This document shows, piece after piece, positions 35,736-48,958 of a stretch of DNA of 64,000 bases; within the stretch, counting starts at the first letter, position 1, and every line of letters begins with the position of its first letter. Source of the DNA: Nepenthes gracilis. Its lineage: Eukaryota; Streptophyta; Magnoliopsida; Caryophyllales; Nepenthaceae. The notes under the pieces are model-generated. The model made no database searches. It was not told where the DNA came from and saw nothing but the letters and a program-made list of their open reading frames with translations. The DNA is taken from NCBI GenBank assembly GCA_033239525.1, contig BSYO01000005.1:28179341-28243340 (forward strand), written 5' to 3'. The translations under genes were made by a program, and so were the position numbers.

Positions 35736-36934
35736 ATGATGGGTGAAGAGAGAAATGGCTTATATTACTTGATGAGTAATGAAGTTCTTTCAAATATTTT
35801 GGCTATTTTTCTCTCCAAATTCTTTAATCAAACCGTAAAACCCTCTGTTAACTCTGTTTCATCTCTAGTAGACCTTTGGCATTATCGTTTAGGACACATT
35901 TCGCATTTTAGGATAAAATTGATAGATGATTTTCTTGTAAAAGATGTATTGTATTCTATTAATGATAATCCCCGTTCTATTTGTCATATGGCTAAATAAT
36001 GTCATCTTTCTTTTACTTCTAGCACCCATAGGTCATACACCTTGTTTGATATGGTTCATTGTGACCTATAGGGACCTTTATCTGAAATATCTTATGATGG
36101 ATATAAATATTTTTTGATTATTGTTGATGATTTTTCAAAAAGTATATAAATTTATCTCTTAAAACAAAAAATAGACATTGAATTGAGTTTAGAAGCCTTT
36201 CATAATCTTGTTAAAACACAATTCAATATTAAAATTAAAGTTATCAGAAGTAATAATGGGTCTGAATTTTATATGAGAGATTTCTACAGTAAAAAAAGGT
36301 ATTATCTATCAATGGAGTTGTATTAAAACATTACAACAAAATAGTGTTGTAGAACGAAAATACCAACATTTATTAAATATTGCCAGGGCCATTAGATTTT
36401 AATCGGGACTTCCTTTAAAATTTTGGAGCGATTATATACTTACTGCTGCTTATATTATAAACAGGATTCTAACTCCGTTGTTGAAAAATAAGACTCTATA
36501 TGAAATTCTATTTGGAGTCAAACCAAATTATGAAAATTTAAGAATATTTGGTTGCTTATATTTTGCTTTCCACTATCTCTCATGGGCGAAAGAAATTTGA
36601 TTCCAAAAGTAGAACATGTATTTTTCTAGGCTACCAATTTGGAATTAAAGGTTATAAATTATTTGATTTGTATAGCCATGTTATATTTTATTTTAGGGAT
36701 GTCATTTTTCATGAGAATGTATTTCTTTTTCAGAAAAATAATGCCAAAACTGCTCTTAGTGCACAATTTGATAAATTACCTCATGCTGTGATAAATGATA
36801 ACCATTTTTTCATACTCAATAGTCACCTCACATCCATGAGTCAGTTCTTGAATCCTGTTCAGAACTTGAACCAAATGAAGACCAACCTGCAGCTGAAGTT
36901 CACCACAGTGAAGAGCAACCAAATCTACCCCTAG
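35736..36934 (+). pseudogene. Copia integrase, decayed
   Basis: The pre-integrase block LWHYRLGHISHFRIK is near 35873. The core follows with FLIIVDDFSKS near 36114, and IRSNNGSEF near 36245, where the second catalytic Asp has become Asn. [16 protein letters not shown] is near 36346, including the catalytic Glu. A C-terminal segment reads FDSKSRTCIFLGYQFGIKGY. Several stops, for example in the region 36000-36170, disable it. Confidence 0.82.
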
Positions 36935-37139
36935 TCCATGACCAACTGTAGAATAATCAGGAACCCGTGAGTAGTAACCCACAGTCAAGTGTGTCCACTT
37001 TTCCTACCCCAAATATCCAATTTTCAGCAGAAAATAACATACTTGTTCACAGAACTATTAGGGTTAGAAAAGCTCCTCAATATTTGAAAGATTTTCATTA
37101 TCATCTGGTGTCTCAAGTTTTACCTTTTCAATTGGCACA

Positions 37140-38650
37140 AGCTGTTTGTGATTCCAATTGACGCAAAGCCATAAAAGATGAGTTGAACGCTTTAGAATTC
37201 AATAAAACCTAAATCATTACTAATTTATTTTCAAAAAAGAAAGCTATCGAATGTCAATATGTGTTCAAATTGAAACATAATAGTGACGGGAGTATCGAAA
37301 GATATAAATGTCGATTAGTGGCCAAAGGATACACACAATAGGAAGAGGTAGATTACCATGAAATTTTTTCTTCCATTGCTAAACTTGTTACTATACAATG
37401 TCTCTTAGTTGTGGCTACCATTAAAGGATGTCATTTGTATTATTTTGATATTAATAATGCTTTTTTACATTGAGTTTTGAATGAGAAAATTTATATGAAA
37501 CAACCTTCCGGTTATACCAAAGGAAAGCCTCATTAGGTATGCAAGTTGTTAAAAATCATATATGGTTTTAAATAAGTTTCTTAACAATGGTATTCAAAAC
37601 TGTCTACCTCCCTTGTTGCATTTGGTTTCATCCAATCTAAGGCTGATTATAATTTATTCACTAAACAAAATGATAAGTCTTTTACAGTTTTTTTTGGGCA
37701 TGTTGATGACATCATTGTTGGAAGTAATTGCTTGGATTCAATTACTTCTATCAAGTCTTTTCTAAATCAGGCCTTCAAGATTAAAGATCTCGGTATTCTA
37801 CGATATTTTCTTGGTATAGAAATAGCACGATCATCAAAAGGTATACATATTTGCCAAAAAAATATACTCTTAATGTCTTAGCTGATTCTGGCACTATTAG
37901 TTCCAAGCCTCTTAAACTTCCAATGGATCAAAATTTGAGACTAAGTAAGCAGGCCGGGGTAGTTTTACAAGATCCAAGTATGTATAGAAGATTAATTGGC
38001 CGCCTTCTTTATCTAACAGTCACAAGACCGGATATATCTTATACAGTATAAATTTTAAGTCAATTTATGAATCAGCCAACCTCTAATTATATGAATATTG
38101 CGTATTGAATTTTGTGGTATCTGAAACTGAATCCAAGACAAAGAATATTGTTTTCCTCTACCTCTGACATATTGCTAAGGGTTTTTTGTGATGCAGATTC
38201 GACTTCCTGTCCAGACACTCAAAAATTTATTACTGGTTATTGTATTTTTATTGAAAACTCTTTTATTTCTTGAAAATGTAAGAAATAGTCAGTGGTCTCT
38301 CGCTCCTCAGTAGAAGTAGAATATTGATCAATGGCCACAACTTAATGTGAATTATCTTGATTATGTTATATTTTGAATGATTTGTAGATTTCACATCCTG
38401 ATGTGGTATATTTATATTGTGACAATTAAGCGGCCATTCATATTGTAGCAAATCCTATATTTTATGAACGCACTAAAAACATCGAGCTGAATTTTCATCT
38501 AATTTGGGACAAAATTCAAGAAGAAAGTGTTCGCACATATCATGTCACCACTCAGAATCAGTTGGTGGATATATTTACTAAGATTTTATCATCATATCAT
38601 TTAAATTTCAATCTTTCCAAGATGGATATCATCAATAGATATGCTCCATC
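37140..38650 (+). pseudogene. Copia reverse transcriptase and RNase H, decayed
   Basis: The RT begins with the AIKDELNALEFNKT block near 37168, then YVFKLKHNSDGSIERYKCR and LVAKGYTQ. The catalytic box reads GHVDDIIVGSN near 37700, with Y-V-D-D changed to H-V-D-D. RNase H parts include SRSSVEVEY near 38308 (the usual S-S-x-E-A-E-Y block, with the catalytic Glu), YCDN near 38423 and the late LVDIFTKILSSYHLNF. The reading frame is interrupted many times. Confidence 0.85.
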
Positions 38651-38661
38651 TTGTAGGAAAG

Positions 38662-39052
38662 TTTTAGAAAATATATAACTTTTTTGTTTTGTAAATAATG
38701 TATCAGTTTTTTTATTTGTCTAGGACAACTGCATTTTTTGGTTAAGATTTTATTCTCTTGCATTTTGTTAGGATTTTATTCCCTTGTAGGTAATTTTTTG
38801 TTGATTAGTGAAGATATCTTGTTAGGTTAGTTATTAGGAGATTTTCTTTCTTTGTATTATAAAAGGATCTCCTTGGGCAGTGTTTTGCGTGTGTGAAAAA
38901 TATACAGCATTAATGAAATAAGATTTGATTTGCTCTCTTTCTGATTCAGCAATCAATTATCGTCCTTCGCCTTCTTTATTTTTCTAATTTCATCTTTAGC
39001 CTGCTTTTCTTCCTCACTGCCTTCACCATTTATGCTCTTCGTTTTTCTTACA
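38662..39052 (+). repeat. 3' LTR of the Ty1/copia element
   Basis: The 391-bp unit matches the 5' LTR at 33775-34163. It is followed by ACAAT, the same five bases that precede the 5' LTR. Confidence 0.88.
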
Positions 39053-40875
39053 ACAATTGATGTTAAAAATTTAACAAAAGAGATTGTGATTGTAAGAAAA
39101 TAAACATCTACCTAAGAAAGAGCCCAAAGACAACAAAAATAAAAACACTACATATAAAAGTTGAGAACAAATGATCACATATCGATTATCGATAACAAAG
39201 AAGAACCAAAAAACTGTAATACCTAAGCCTTAAATATGATATTAAAAATTAATTAAATTAAATAAATTTTTAATAATAACTGTGTGTTTGAGTGACAAAC
39301 TAAATAGTTGGTCATTTGAGGTGGCACCTCATAGGTGCAAGACACATGCCCATGTGCAAAAAGTAGTAGTGTTGGCTCTTGTGGAGTGCATGGGCCACAC
39401 ATAAGTATATTTGAGGTAATATCTTTGTGCTTAATGTGGGATACTCATTTTAAAAATATACCTGTTAAAAGATTTTATTATAAATCATTCAACATTCTAT
39501 GGTGGATGTAATTATAATGCTAGAAGTATCATTTTGCTTGTATGCACTCAGGAATTATTAAATTAAAAATAGTTTGGAGATGATTAAATGTAGATTAATT
39601 TCTAGAATGAAAAATAATATTAAGTGCGTTCATTTATTGGTGTAAATGGAACCAAGGGGGAGATGAAATGAATGGATATAAAATGTTAACTTGGTTACTC
39701 AAGTAGCGAGCAAGAATCCCGAATTTGATATATTGAAGATCATGTGATTAAGGATAGAAAGGTGAATTCACAATTGTTTAGTTGTTAAGTTTTCTTTGTG
39801 GATGAAAAAATAATTAAGAAGGAAATTATAATTTATCTAATTATTGGAGTTTTGAGATGATTTAATTAGGGAATAGAAACCCTAATTTTTGGTGATTTGG
39901 CCGGCTAAGAAGATTATGCTACTACATAGGATCGTTTAGTATGATTAATCAGGTGATTTAACTAAGTTAAAGAAAAATCCTAATTGATTATGAAAATGAA
40001 CATATGTTGGAGGTCCTAAATGACAATGAAGAGTACTTAGTGAATTAAAGGAAGGCTTGGGGAGATATTAAGCGAAGAACTAACTATAAAGGTTACAAAA
40101 TTAGGGTAAAACAAAAGGGGTGTTGGCCGGCTACTTTTGGGAGAGGAAAGCATTGAATGCTTGGTGAATTATGAGAGTAATTAAGTGGAGGGTCAACTTG
40201 AGAATTAAGAGAAAATAAGTGAAGGAAGACTACCTACTTTGAGGGCCGATTATATTGACTTAGAATAAGCATAGGATGCTTGTGAGTATTGAGTCATTAA
40301 GTGAGGTTCAAAGTAGTAGAATTAATAGAAGATGATTATAAAATAAAGGGGTGGCCAACCATGCCAAGAGGAGAAGAAAACCCTACCTCTTATTACTTAA
40401 TATGGAGTGGACTAATGTAGCCAATGGTAGCTTGAAGAGGGAAATTAATTTAAGAAGGTCTTATGTTAAAATTTGATCGAGTAGTTGCACTGTAAATTAA
40501 TTAAGTAGGCATTCTAATTTAATATTTGAAGGATCTAATTAATCAAGGGCAAAGTGGTAGATATAATCAAGTAAAAATAACAAAATTATAATTTTTTTAG
40601 TAATTTAATTGAGTGAGTTAATTTGGTTAATAAAAAAAAGTTAAATGAATGAAAAGAGAATCCTAACTCTTAGCCTAGTGGCAAATTATGCAAAGGAGAA
40701 ATCTCTAAATGCCTTAATGAATTGGATGATAATATAGGATTCATATTCAATAAAGAAAATTAAGAATAAAGGTTTACATATCAGAGAGTCTTAGCTGGCT
40801 AGGTCAGGGGAGTTAGGGTGAAGTGGTGCTAACCTAATCGGGCTTACAGATGTCAAGAGGTGCATGGAGGATTAA

Positions 40876-40888
40876 GGGGGGGGGGGGG
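40876..40888 (+). repeat. G13 homopolymer
   Basis: Thirteen consecutive G in otherwise AT-rich DNA inside the presumed chromovirus LTR. Its length should be treated as uncertain. Confidence 0.85.
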
Positions 40889-43800
40889 ACTTCATTAGGA
40901 TAAAGAGCATAGGATTCTTTTTGGAGTGCAGCTGGAAGAGTAGCTTATTTAATGTGGGGTTAAGAGGAGAATTAAGTTAATAGGGTTTATGTTTTACGGA
41001 GTGGCCAAGCAAATGAAAGGTTAGGATATATGTGGACAAAGTGCAATATAATTTGATATATTAGGCTGTATGGGATAAGAAATGAAGATAACTTGAATAT
41101 ATATGATTAATGATAAATTATAGTGTGAAATATGTAAATTTGATATATCTGTGAAGAGACCACAAATTTCTTAAGGAAAAAAATTTATGAGACTTGTGGA
41201 ATATGAGTAGACATATGTGTTTTCTCATCTATTATAGTGATCTAATATTAAAATTTTCATTTTATATGATAAAATAAATAAAATAATAGTTATAATATCA
41301 AATTATTAATCATAATTATAATAAATTATAGATTTGTGGTATATAAATTATAACCTTACAAGTGTTGGAAATCAACTTGGATACACACATCCCAACAGCA
41401 GCGGCAGTTTCTAGAGTTTTATAAGGGAGGAAGGAATTATAAGGTGCACTAAATACAAGGGGTTGTAAAAGGGATGAAGTAATGGGCATTATCATGTGGT
41501 AAATGAAGTAAATCTGAAAATTAAAATGTTAATCAGATTATGAGGCTGTTTCTTTGTGGGTCTTATGAGTGATATAGATGAATTTTAGAGTTAAGATGTA
41601 CATTAAATACAATAAATTATTTAGCTGATGAAGCATAGGTAAGGTTAAATGTATTTATTGTACATAGTTAGGAAAGAAAGTGGTCCGTGGGGTTAAATTC
41701 GGTTTGGTCAAGCACATAAGGTATATTTCTAGTGAGTAGACCCCTACTTAATAAATCTAAGTCATATTTTAAGAAATTAATAAAAATCGGGTCAAGTAGA
41801 GTAAGTCAGAGTATAAAATTGTAATTTTGATACTAAAGTTTAGAATGACTAAGTAGATTGAAACTATATTTCTTATTATATCTGTCATTTCACAATTATT
41901 TACTTATTTGTCAATACTTGATTTGATTATCATAACATTATTATTATATACTATAGATAAATAAAAGGGGATCATATGAACATTACGATTTAAAAAAATG
42001 TAAAACTTACAAAACTTTTATATAATCTAGAATTTTTCATTATAAAATAATTCTTCTAAAGATCATTCTCTATCCAAAATCCTATAAAATATTTGAGTCC
42101 ATTGATTTAAATGGTTATAAAATATGGCATAATGAACCTAATATTCAGCAAAATATGAATATGATTGTACGTCTGGACATATATAAAAAAATATGAAAGG
42201 ATAATAATAATTAAATATAAAATATTAAAAAAATATAATTTGTTAATAAAAATATAAGAAATAATGATCAGTGATAACTTCGCATATTAGGTTTGAATAT
42301 TAAAAGTTGGGCTATAATTGTTTCGCAATAGTTCGGATCATACATTACTATTTAAAATTCGCGGAATGAGTTGACCACATATTATTCTTTATTGATAGGG
42401 ACAAACATTACTTTTAAAACTTGTGTATGTTATATATGACCTTTGATATATTTAGACATAATAAAATATATTTTATTAATTCTCAATAATATTTATTGAA
42501 TAGTCTAAATAAAATACTTTATAATGAATAATAAATATATAAATTTTTAATAATAAAAATAAATAATCTTTACAAAATTAAAAGTAAAATTTTTGTCAAA
42601 TACTTGTATAAAAATAACATTTAAAATCGAATATCTAAAAATTTTAAGATTTTAAATAATTTTTTACAAAGTTAGGCATAAGTATTCGAAATTCCATAAA
42701 TTAGAGGAAAATCGATATACATGCAACAATAAGCAAGAAAGAATAACAATAGATTATATGCATATAAATTGAATGAACAATTTGAAGATTTTAGTAACAA
42801 ATGAAGAAATGTGTTTAATTACATTTACTTCTATCTGAGTATTATCAAGATCTAATATAATTAGCTTTAAAATAAATTTGCTTCAACTTCTCTCTTTTCT
42901 TTTTTTCTCTTTCTCTCTTATCTCTCAATTTCTCAACAAAAATGATCCAAATACAAATGAGAATTCCTAAAATATTCTAGACCTGCACATGAGTGCTAGT
43001 GATTTGTACACATGAGTACCCCTCAAACCAAGTATGAATTGTCTATACTAATAGTCATGTATAAGCGTGTCTCTATCATAGACGAGGCTACTTGTTTTTG
43101 CTAGTTGTGCTTGAGCACTATGCATGTGCAGGTCAAGTATAGTCCCTTTTTCATCAATTATTTTATTTTTTATTCAAATAGATAATTATAAAAAATAATT
43201 TATTCAATTTACTTAATTATTAACGTCATAAATTATAAATTAGAAAATAAATGTTATACATTTGGTTTGGACAAGTGTGATCCACAAGTTTTGGGAATTA
43301 TTTAGGCCACCAAATTGTGGGGAGGAGACACCTAAGAGCAAATGTGGTTGCATGTGAAGTGGCAAATGTTGAGATACCTCGTGTGTTCACTCAACTAATG
43401 GAAGATTAAATACAGTAACAATTGGTTTATAATGATAAAATAACATTTGAGGAGAATTTATTAACATCTCAATATTATGATGAGTTGCAATGAGATCTTT
43501 GTTGTAACAAGATTTAAAAAAATTTATGTTTTCGATGATCTTAAATTTAATGGAATCTAATTTGTTGATGATCCATAGAGATCATATTACTCTCTATTCA
43601 TATTGAAATTTCATTTTGAGCTATTTATATTAGCAACTGGAGCAATGATTTATTATTATCATATTATATTATTATGGCTCACCTAGAGTTTTTAGATTTA
43701 TTGATATTACTATTGTTATTTGGATATGATCTATTTACTGAATATTTAACTCATTTTTCATATTCTTTTCATTTCACATAAGTGCTGGTACATGGTGGTC

Positions 43801-44548
43801 TCACTTAGGCAAGTCTTATAGGAGTTGAGTGAAGGTTGTGGACTACTGAGTTGATTAATGCTGAGTTTTTATTTTAATATATTTTTATTATAGATTATCA
43901 TAATATGATTATTTCATTGTATTTTAAAATCTAGATTTATTATATGTTTATTTAATATTATTATTTTAAAATCTAGATTTATCAAACAATTATGGCTTGC
44001 GTCCTTTATCTTGAGGTATTTATTTATGTATGGAATCATATGTTTATGAAATTGGGACTTTAAATGCAATTTAGTTTTGCACTCTGGATGATCTATGATT
44101 ATTTTATTGGGAACTAAATTGGGTGGTGACATGATGTGAAAAAGTTGAACGTTCATGTATGCCTTTTCTAATTACTCAGTGTTTGATGCTCATATTATGT
44201 GTATGTGTGTAGGTTGGAATAGCCTTTATAGTTGATCTACGCATGATTGGTATATGTATATTTGTTTAATTTATAAAGTCTTTTAGCCTTTTTTCATCTC
44301 ATTTTTGCAAAGTTTCTAAGGGAAGAAAGAGAAGGACAATAGGAAAAGAAAGAAAATAAGAGAGAGAGAGAAAAGGAAGAAATGAATTTGAGGTAAAACT
44401 AAGAAATATTTTGATAAATCATTTTAGATAAGTGCTTTTCTAAACTTTTTTTTTTTAATTTTATTGCTAAAATTTTTGGATTTCTTCTTGATTCATGTTC
44501 CACACATCGTGTGATCTTTTTATACTTTCCTTTATCTCGAATTGAATG

Positions 44549-45887
44549 TGATGCGTACCTGGATCCGACTTCGAACAGATTCGGATTCTTCTGAATGGAT
44601 TGAATCGGCTCCGTTCACTGAGTACGAATTCTGCACACCACTAAAGCAAACGAGAGGTCAGCGTTAACGGCGGGATGTAATCCCACCGAAAACACTCCGA
44701 CGCTCAAGTCAGTCAATCAGCCTTCAATGGAATGAACTGTAAAGTAAGGGAAAGTTATGAAAGAGGAAAGGAGTGTCTGCTCCAGATGTCAGAAAGGTGC
44801 AAGTCCTTTCTCGTATCTGGATGGTGGGAAGGCAGAGAACGTGTGTAAGGACCCGTTCGTTGCCTTGGAGTTGGAGTGTGTTTGAGAGTTTGGCTGCTGG
44901 GAACCAGAGCTCGTTTTCTCAGAGCACTTAGGGTTTTCTATCTCAGTTTCAGTTTTAATAGAGAGAGAGAGTTGTCAGTATGCCAGCGTTCAAGAAGGCG
45001 TCAATGTGAGCATCCAAGAAAGTGTGTCCTGGATGCTGGATCCATGGCCTCTTTTATGGCAAATTTGGTGATTTTCCTTCTTTGGAAGGAATCATCTCCA
45101 TTGTGATCTATGGCCGGCCTTCCTTAGGCGTCCGATGCCCGGTTGCCCGTTGTGGTGGATTGTTTCCTTTCGAGGTAGTCAACCACTTTCCAAGTTAATT
45201 TCCTTCCTTACCGTTGAGGTTCCTTGGCTGCAAGGAGTTGGAAGGATCTGGCGCCTTCCTTATTTGAAGGGCGCCAATCTTGCTGATATTCCCTTTGAGA
45301 TCGTGGAATATCCTTGGAAGATCATGGGCCGGCCTTTTTATGATCGATGGGCCTAAACGGGTCGGGCAGATTCTTGTTAAAAGCTTTTCGGGGCCCGTGC
45401 GCGAGGCGGACAGAGCGGGGGTTGACCGTCTGCGTGGTGTTGGCGCCCTCATCAAGGCGTCAGTCGTTGGACTCCATTTGGGCTATGGGCACGAGTGGTA
45501 GTCGTCGATTCTTGTTGAAGGGCCTCGTTTGGGCCCCGTATGTAGGGATCGGAAGGGCCTCTCTTTGGGTCACGGTTGACCGTCAACGACTTGTTGGCCA
45601 CCTTCGTGGAGAACGAGAAACGGCGCGGCGGGCGGCCAACCGATGGGTCAGGGCTGGATGGGATAGGGCCATTAGTGTTGAAAAGCTTCTGAAGGCCCAA
45701 CAAACTGGTCAACGCCAGGTTGACCGTTTGTGAGCAAGCCGCCGTCACGGGCCGCCAACGCCAACGCTGACCTTGGGCCTCTCGATTCTGGGCCCATCTT
45801 CTTACTGGGCCGTTAGAAACGTTGACTGGGCTTAATGGGCTTCCGTTGACCTTTCTTTGGGCCAGCCCGTTATTGGTGTACCCATCA
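44549..45887 (-). mobile_element. Solo LTR of the Tat family, 1339 bp
   Basis: The unit starts TGATGCG and ends ACCCATCA on the + strand, as in the LTRs at 9210-10162 and 14196-15156. It shares the GTTCACTGAG, GAGGTCAG and CACTCCGACGCTCAAGTCAG blocks with them. It is flanked by the exact 5-bp duplication GAATG (44544-44548 and 45888-45892). It is about 380 bp longer than the other copies, mainly through a GC-rich part at 45100-45880 with many TTGACC/TTGACT cores. No internal sequence remains. Confidence 0.88.
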
Positions 45888-46489
45888 GAATGAATGATAA
45901 GATTATTTAAAAATCACAAGATTTTGAAGGTCTGTTTCTTTATTTAAGTATATTGTTGTAAATTTCCTAATTTTTTTACTATTATGGCTAGCGTGTTATT
46001 CATTTGCAAGATTTTGATGAAAACTTTACAATAAGTTCAAGTCAAGTTCTTTCATTTTTATGTTCTCAAAATTTATTCATTTATGTAGAGTTTTATTTTA
46101 TTCAAATAAAAATTATTGTAATAAATTAATACAATACACTTGAATAAATCATAATATATTAATTTATAAGTGAAAGTCGTTTACTTATCATCCATGAATT
46201 AGAAAATTAGTGTTTGTTCATATTTGTAGGATATAATATATAGTCAGTCCAATCTGGATTTTGAGTAATGATTTATGGAGTGGTCTATGGAAAAGAATAT
46301 ATAATTCGACTTTCAATATTTGATCCTAATCAATGAAATTCATCACTAGTCGCTGGATCTTAGTTTTCTATATTTTAGATATTACAATTAATGTATTTTG
46401 ATTCCTTATATTTTTGAGATAAATTATTGTTATTCTTCATATTTTTTTCTTATATTTCTACGTATATATATATACTTTGTTAAGTTTTC

Positions 46490-47342
46490 ACAAAATTCGA
46501 AGATGTTTTTCCTAGAAGAATTGCCCAAGGTAGTGCCAAGTTGAAAAATTAAATTTGCTATCTACTTGATGCTTGGGTCCACATCAATTTACAAAGCTCC
46601 ATATAGAATGATCTTTTTAAAGTTGAAATAATTAAAGAAATAATTATAAGAATTTTTAGATGAATGGACTCATTAGATCAAGTGTGTCACTTTGGGATGC
46701 TTCCATGTTTTTGTAAAGAAGAAAGATGAAATAATAAGATGTTATATTGGTTATCGGCAATTAAATTAGATCATGAAAGTAATAAGATTTCCTACCAAGA
46801 ATCAATGATGCATTTGATTAATTGCAAGGGGCATAAATTTTTTGTAATATTGACATTTGTTTAGAATTCCATCAATAAAGAATAAAGAATGCGGACATAT
46901 TAAAAGTAGCTTTTCAGACAATGTATGTCCATTATAAATTTTGATAATGTCCGTTGACTTGAGTAGTGTCCCTATAACATTTATAAGTCCAATAAATTGG
47001 ATGATCTCACCATGTTTGTAGCATTTTATGGTCTTTTTTTATGGATGATATCTTTGTCTACTTAAAGAGTTATGAAAAGCACAAGATTTACTTATGAATT
47101 GCCTTGCAAACACTTACCTCATGTTTGGTTTAATGGAATTGCAATTCTATTCCCGACTAATTCCTCCGAAATTTACAATTTTCTTATTTGGTAGGTAAAT
47201 TAGTCGGGAATAAATATTCTCTGAGAATATTTATTCCCACATGAGAAGTGGGAATAGCTATTTTCATATATGTGGGAATAGTTATTCCCCATTATTGTTA
47301 TTATTATTTATAATAATAATAATTATTATTATTACTAATACA

Positions 47343-47375
<33 letters not shown>

Positions 47376-48850
47376 GTTTTATTACTAATACATATTATTA
47401 TTCTTATTATTATTACTATTATTATTATATTTTATTATTATTATTATTATTAATACATATTATTATTATTACTAATACATATTATTATTATTATTATTAT
47501 CACTATTCAAATCTTATTGATCATATTATTCTACAAATCAAATAATGGATATTAATTTTCACCTTATTCTATTTTAACAACCAAATATGGGAATAACAAT
47601 TCCAACTCTTTTCTCATCCTATTCTATTCCCTGAAAATAACTATTCTATTCTCATTTTATTCCATTCCAATAACCAAATGTACCGTTAGAGAAAGATATT
47701 TGTTTTCCAAATTAAAGAAATCTAAATTTTGGCTTAAGAAAATGAACTTGTTAGATCATATTATTCTAATAAAAAGGAATTACAGTTGACTCAAAAAAGA
47801 TAGAAGCTATCACAAGTTGAAAACAATTGATCAATGTCACCGACTTACGTGGTTTTATTGGATTACCTAGATTTTATAGAAGATTTATGCATAATTTTTC
47901 AAGGATCAGTGGCGCCTCTAATTTTTTTAGAAGTTGGTGTTCTATTAGGATATCGATTATGAAAAAAGTTTTCAAGAATTAAAGGTCATTTGACTTCAAT
48001 ACCTATTTTGACAATTCTTGAAACAAAACTTTATGATATATTGTGATCCATTGAGTAAAGGCATTGGCTGTGTTAATACAAAATGGAAATACTATTATTT
48101 ATGGGTTAAGATAACTTAAAGCATATGAGCAAAACTGCCCCACACATAAGTTGGAGTTAGCCAAAGATATTTTTTGTTTTAAAAATTTTGAAACACAATT
48201 TATATAGTAAAAATTTTAGAGTATACTCCACCCATAAGAGTTTGAGATACATGTTTTCTCATAAATAAAGCTTGATGACTCATATGATGATTAAGAAATG
48301 AAAGATGTTAGATAAAAAGAAGAATTGTAATATTCGGTTGCATTCACAATGTGCACCTATTATTTTATCTAATTTTTCAAGTATAGCTAGTAATTATTAA
48401 AAAGATTAAATGAATGAAATTGAAAAATATACTACTAGTGGACATTATTGAAGATTTAAATAGAGAATCACAAGTAAAATTCAACATTTGGATTGATGAA
48501 GTTTCTAAATTTCAAGATTATATTAGTGTGATAACATTGAAGAGATGAAATAATATATTCTAAATGAAACCCAAAGAACCAAGTATATCATCCACTAAAA
48601 AATTAACAAAATATATCAATATTTGATAAAACTTTTTTGGTGGATAAATATAAAGAAAGAAATTGTAACTTTTATGGAAAAATGTCTCATTTGTCAAAAA
48701 GTGACAATTGAGTACAAATAACCACAAATTCTTTTGCAACCTTTGCCTTTTACGGTTGGAATTAGGAACACATTAGCATAATTTTTGTGGTTAGGTTACT
48801 CAAGACAATAAAAAACTATGATGCAAATTTAGGTGATAATAAACTGGCTA
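46490..48850 (+). pseudogene. Chromovirus RT/RNase H/integrase relic, split by a MITE
   Basis: Decayed blocks appear in pol order on the + strand. EDVFPR is near 46500, followed by YKAPYRM and then KKDE and YRQLN near 46750. FMDDIFVYLKSYEKHK is near 47040 (the Y/F-M-D-D catalytic box), then IALQTL near 47100. After the MITE, a REKDI segment resumes. DLRGFIGLPRFYRRFMHNFS near 47850 is the connection domain. Near 48680, EKCLICQKVTIEY is the integrase zinc region, followed by LLQPLPF. These are classic plant chromovirus blocks. Stops are dense, so it is long dead. Confidence 0.75.
47117..47685. mobile_element. Tourist-like MITE with an internal (TTA/ATT)n expansion
   Basis: The left terminus CCTCATGTTTGGTTTAATGG and the reverse complement of the right terminus, CGGTACATTTGGTTATTGG, are imperfect inverted repeats. 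The 3-bp duplication TTA lies on both sides (47114-47116 and 47686-47688), as for PIF/Harbinger elements. The centre (about 47290-47500) is a long TTA/ATT microsatellite. Both arms share a GGAATAG...TATTCC theme. It interrupts the chromovirus RT between the LQTL and REKD blocks. Confidence 0.8.
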
Positions 48851-48958
48851 ACATATGTCATATAGGAGTGAGAAAATAAGCTACGAGAAAAGTATCCTCA
48901 CTTGTTCTCTACGTGAGATATGTAAATTTCAATAATCAAATTTTATAAAGAGGAGACT

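Larger units (their letters stand above)
33775..39052 (+). mobile_element. Ty1/copia LTR retrotransposon, full-length but inactivated
   Basis: The element runs from LTR to LTR with gag, protease, integrase, RT and RNase H in copia order on the + strand. Its 5-bp target duplication is ACAAT (33770-33774 and 39053-39057). The LTRs remain closely similar, so it is younger than Tat element 1. Many stops and frame changes in all coding parts make it non-autonomous now. It lies between GDSL gene 2 and the older chromovirus remains. Confidence 0.9.

Noticed and set aside
47241..47453. 70-codon frame rich in Ile and Tyr
   Set aside because: It is a translation of the TTA/ATT microsatellite in the MITE.
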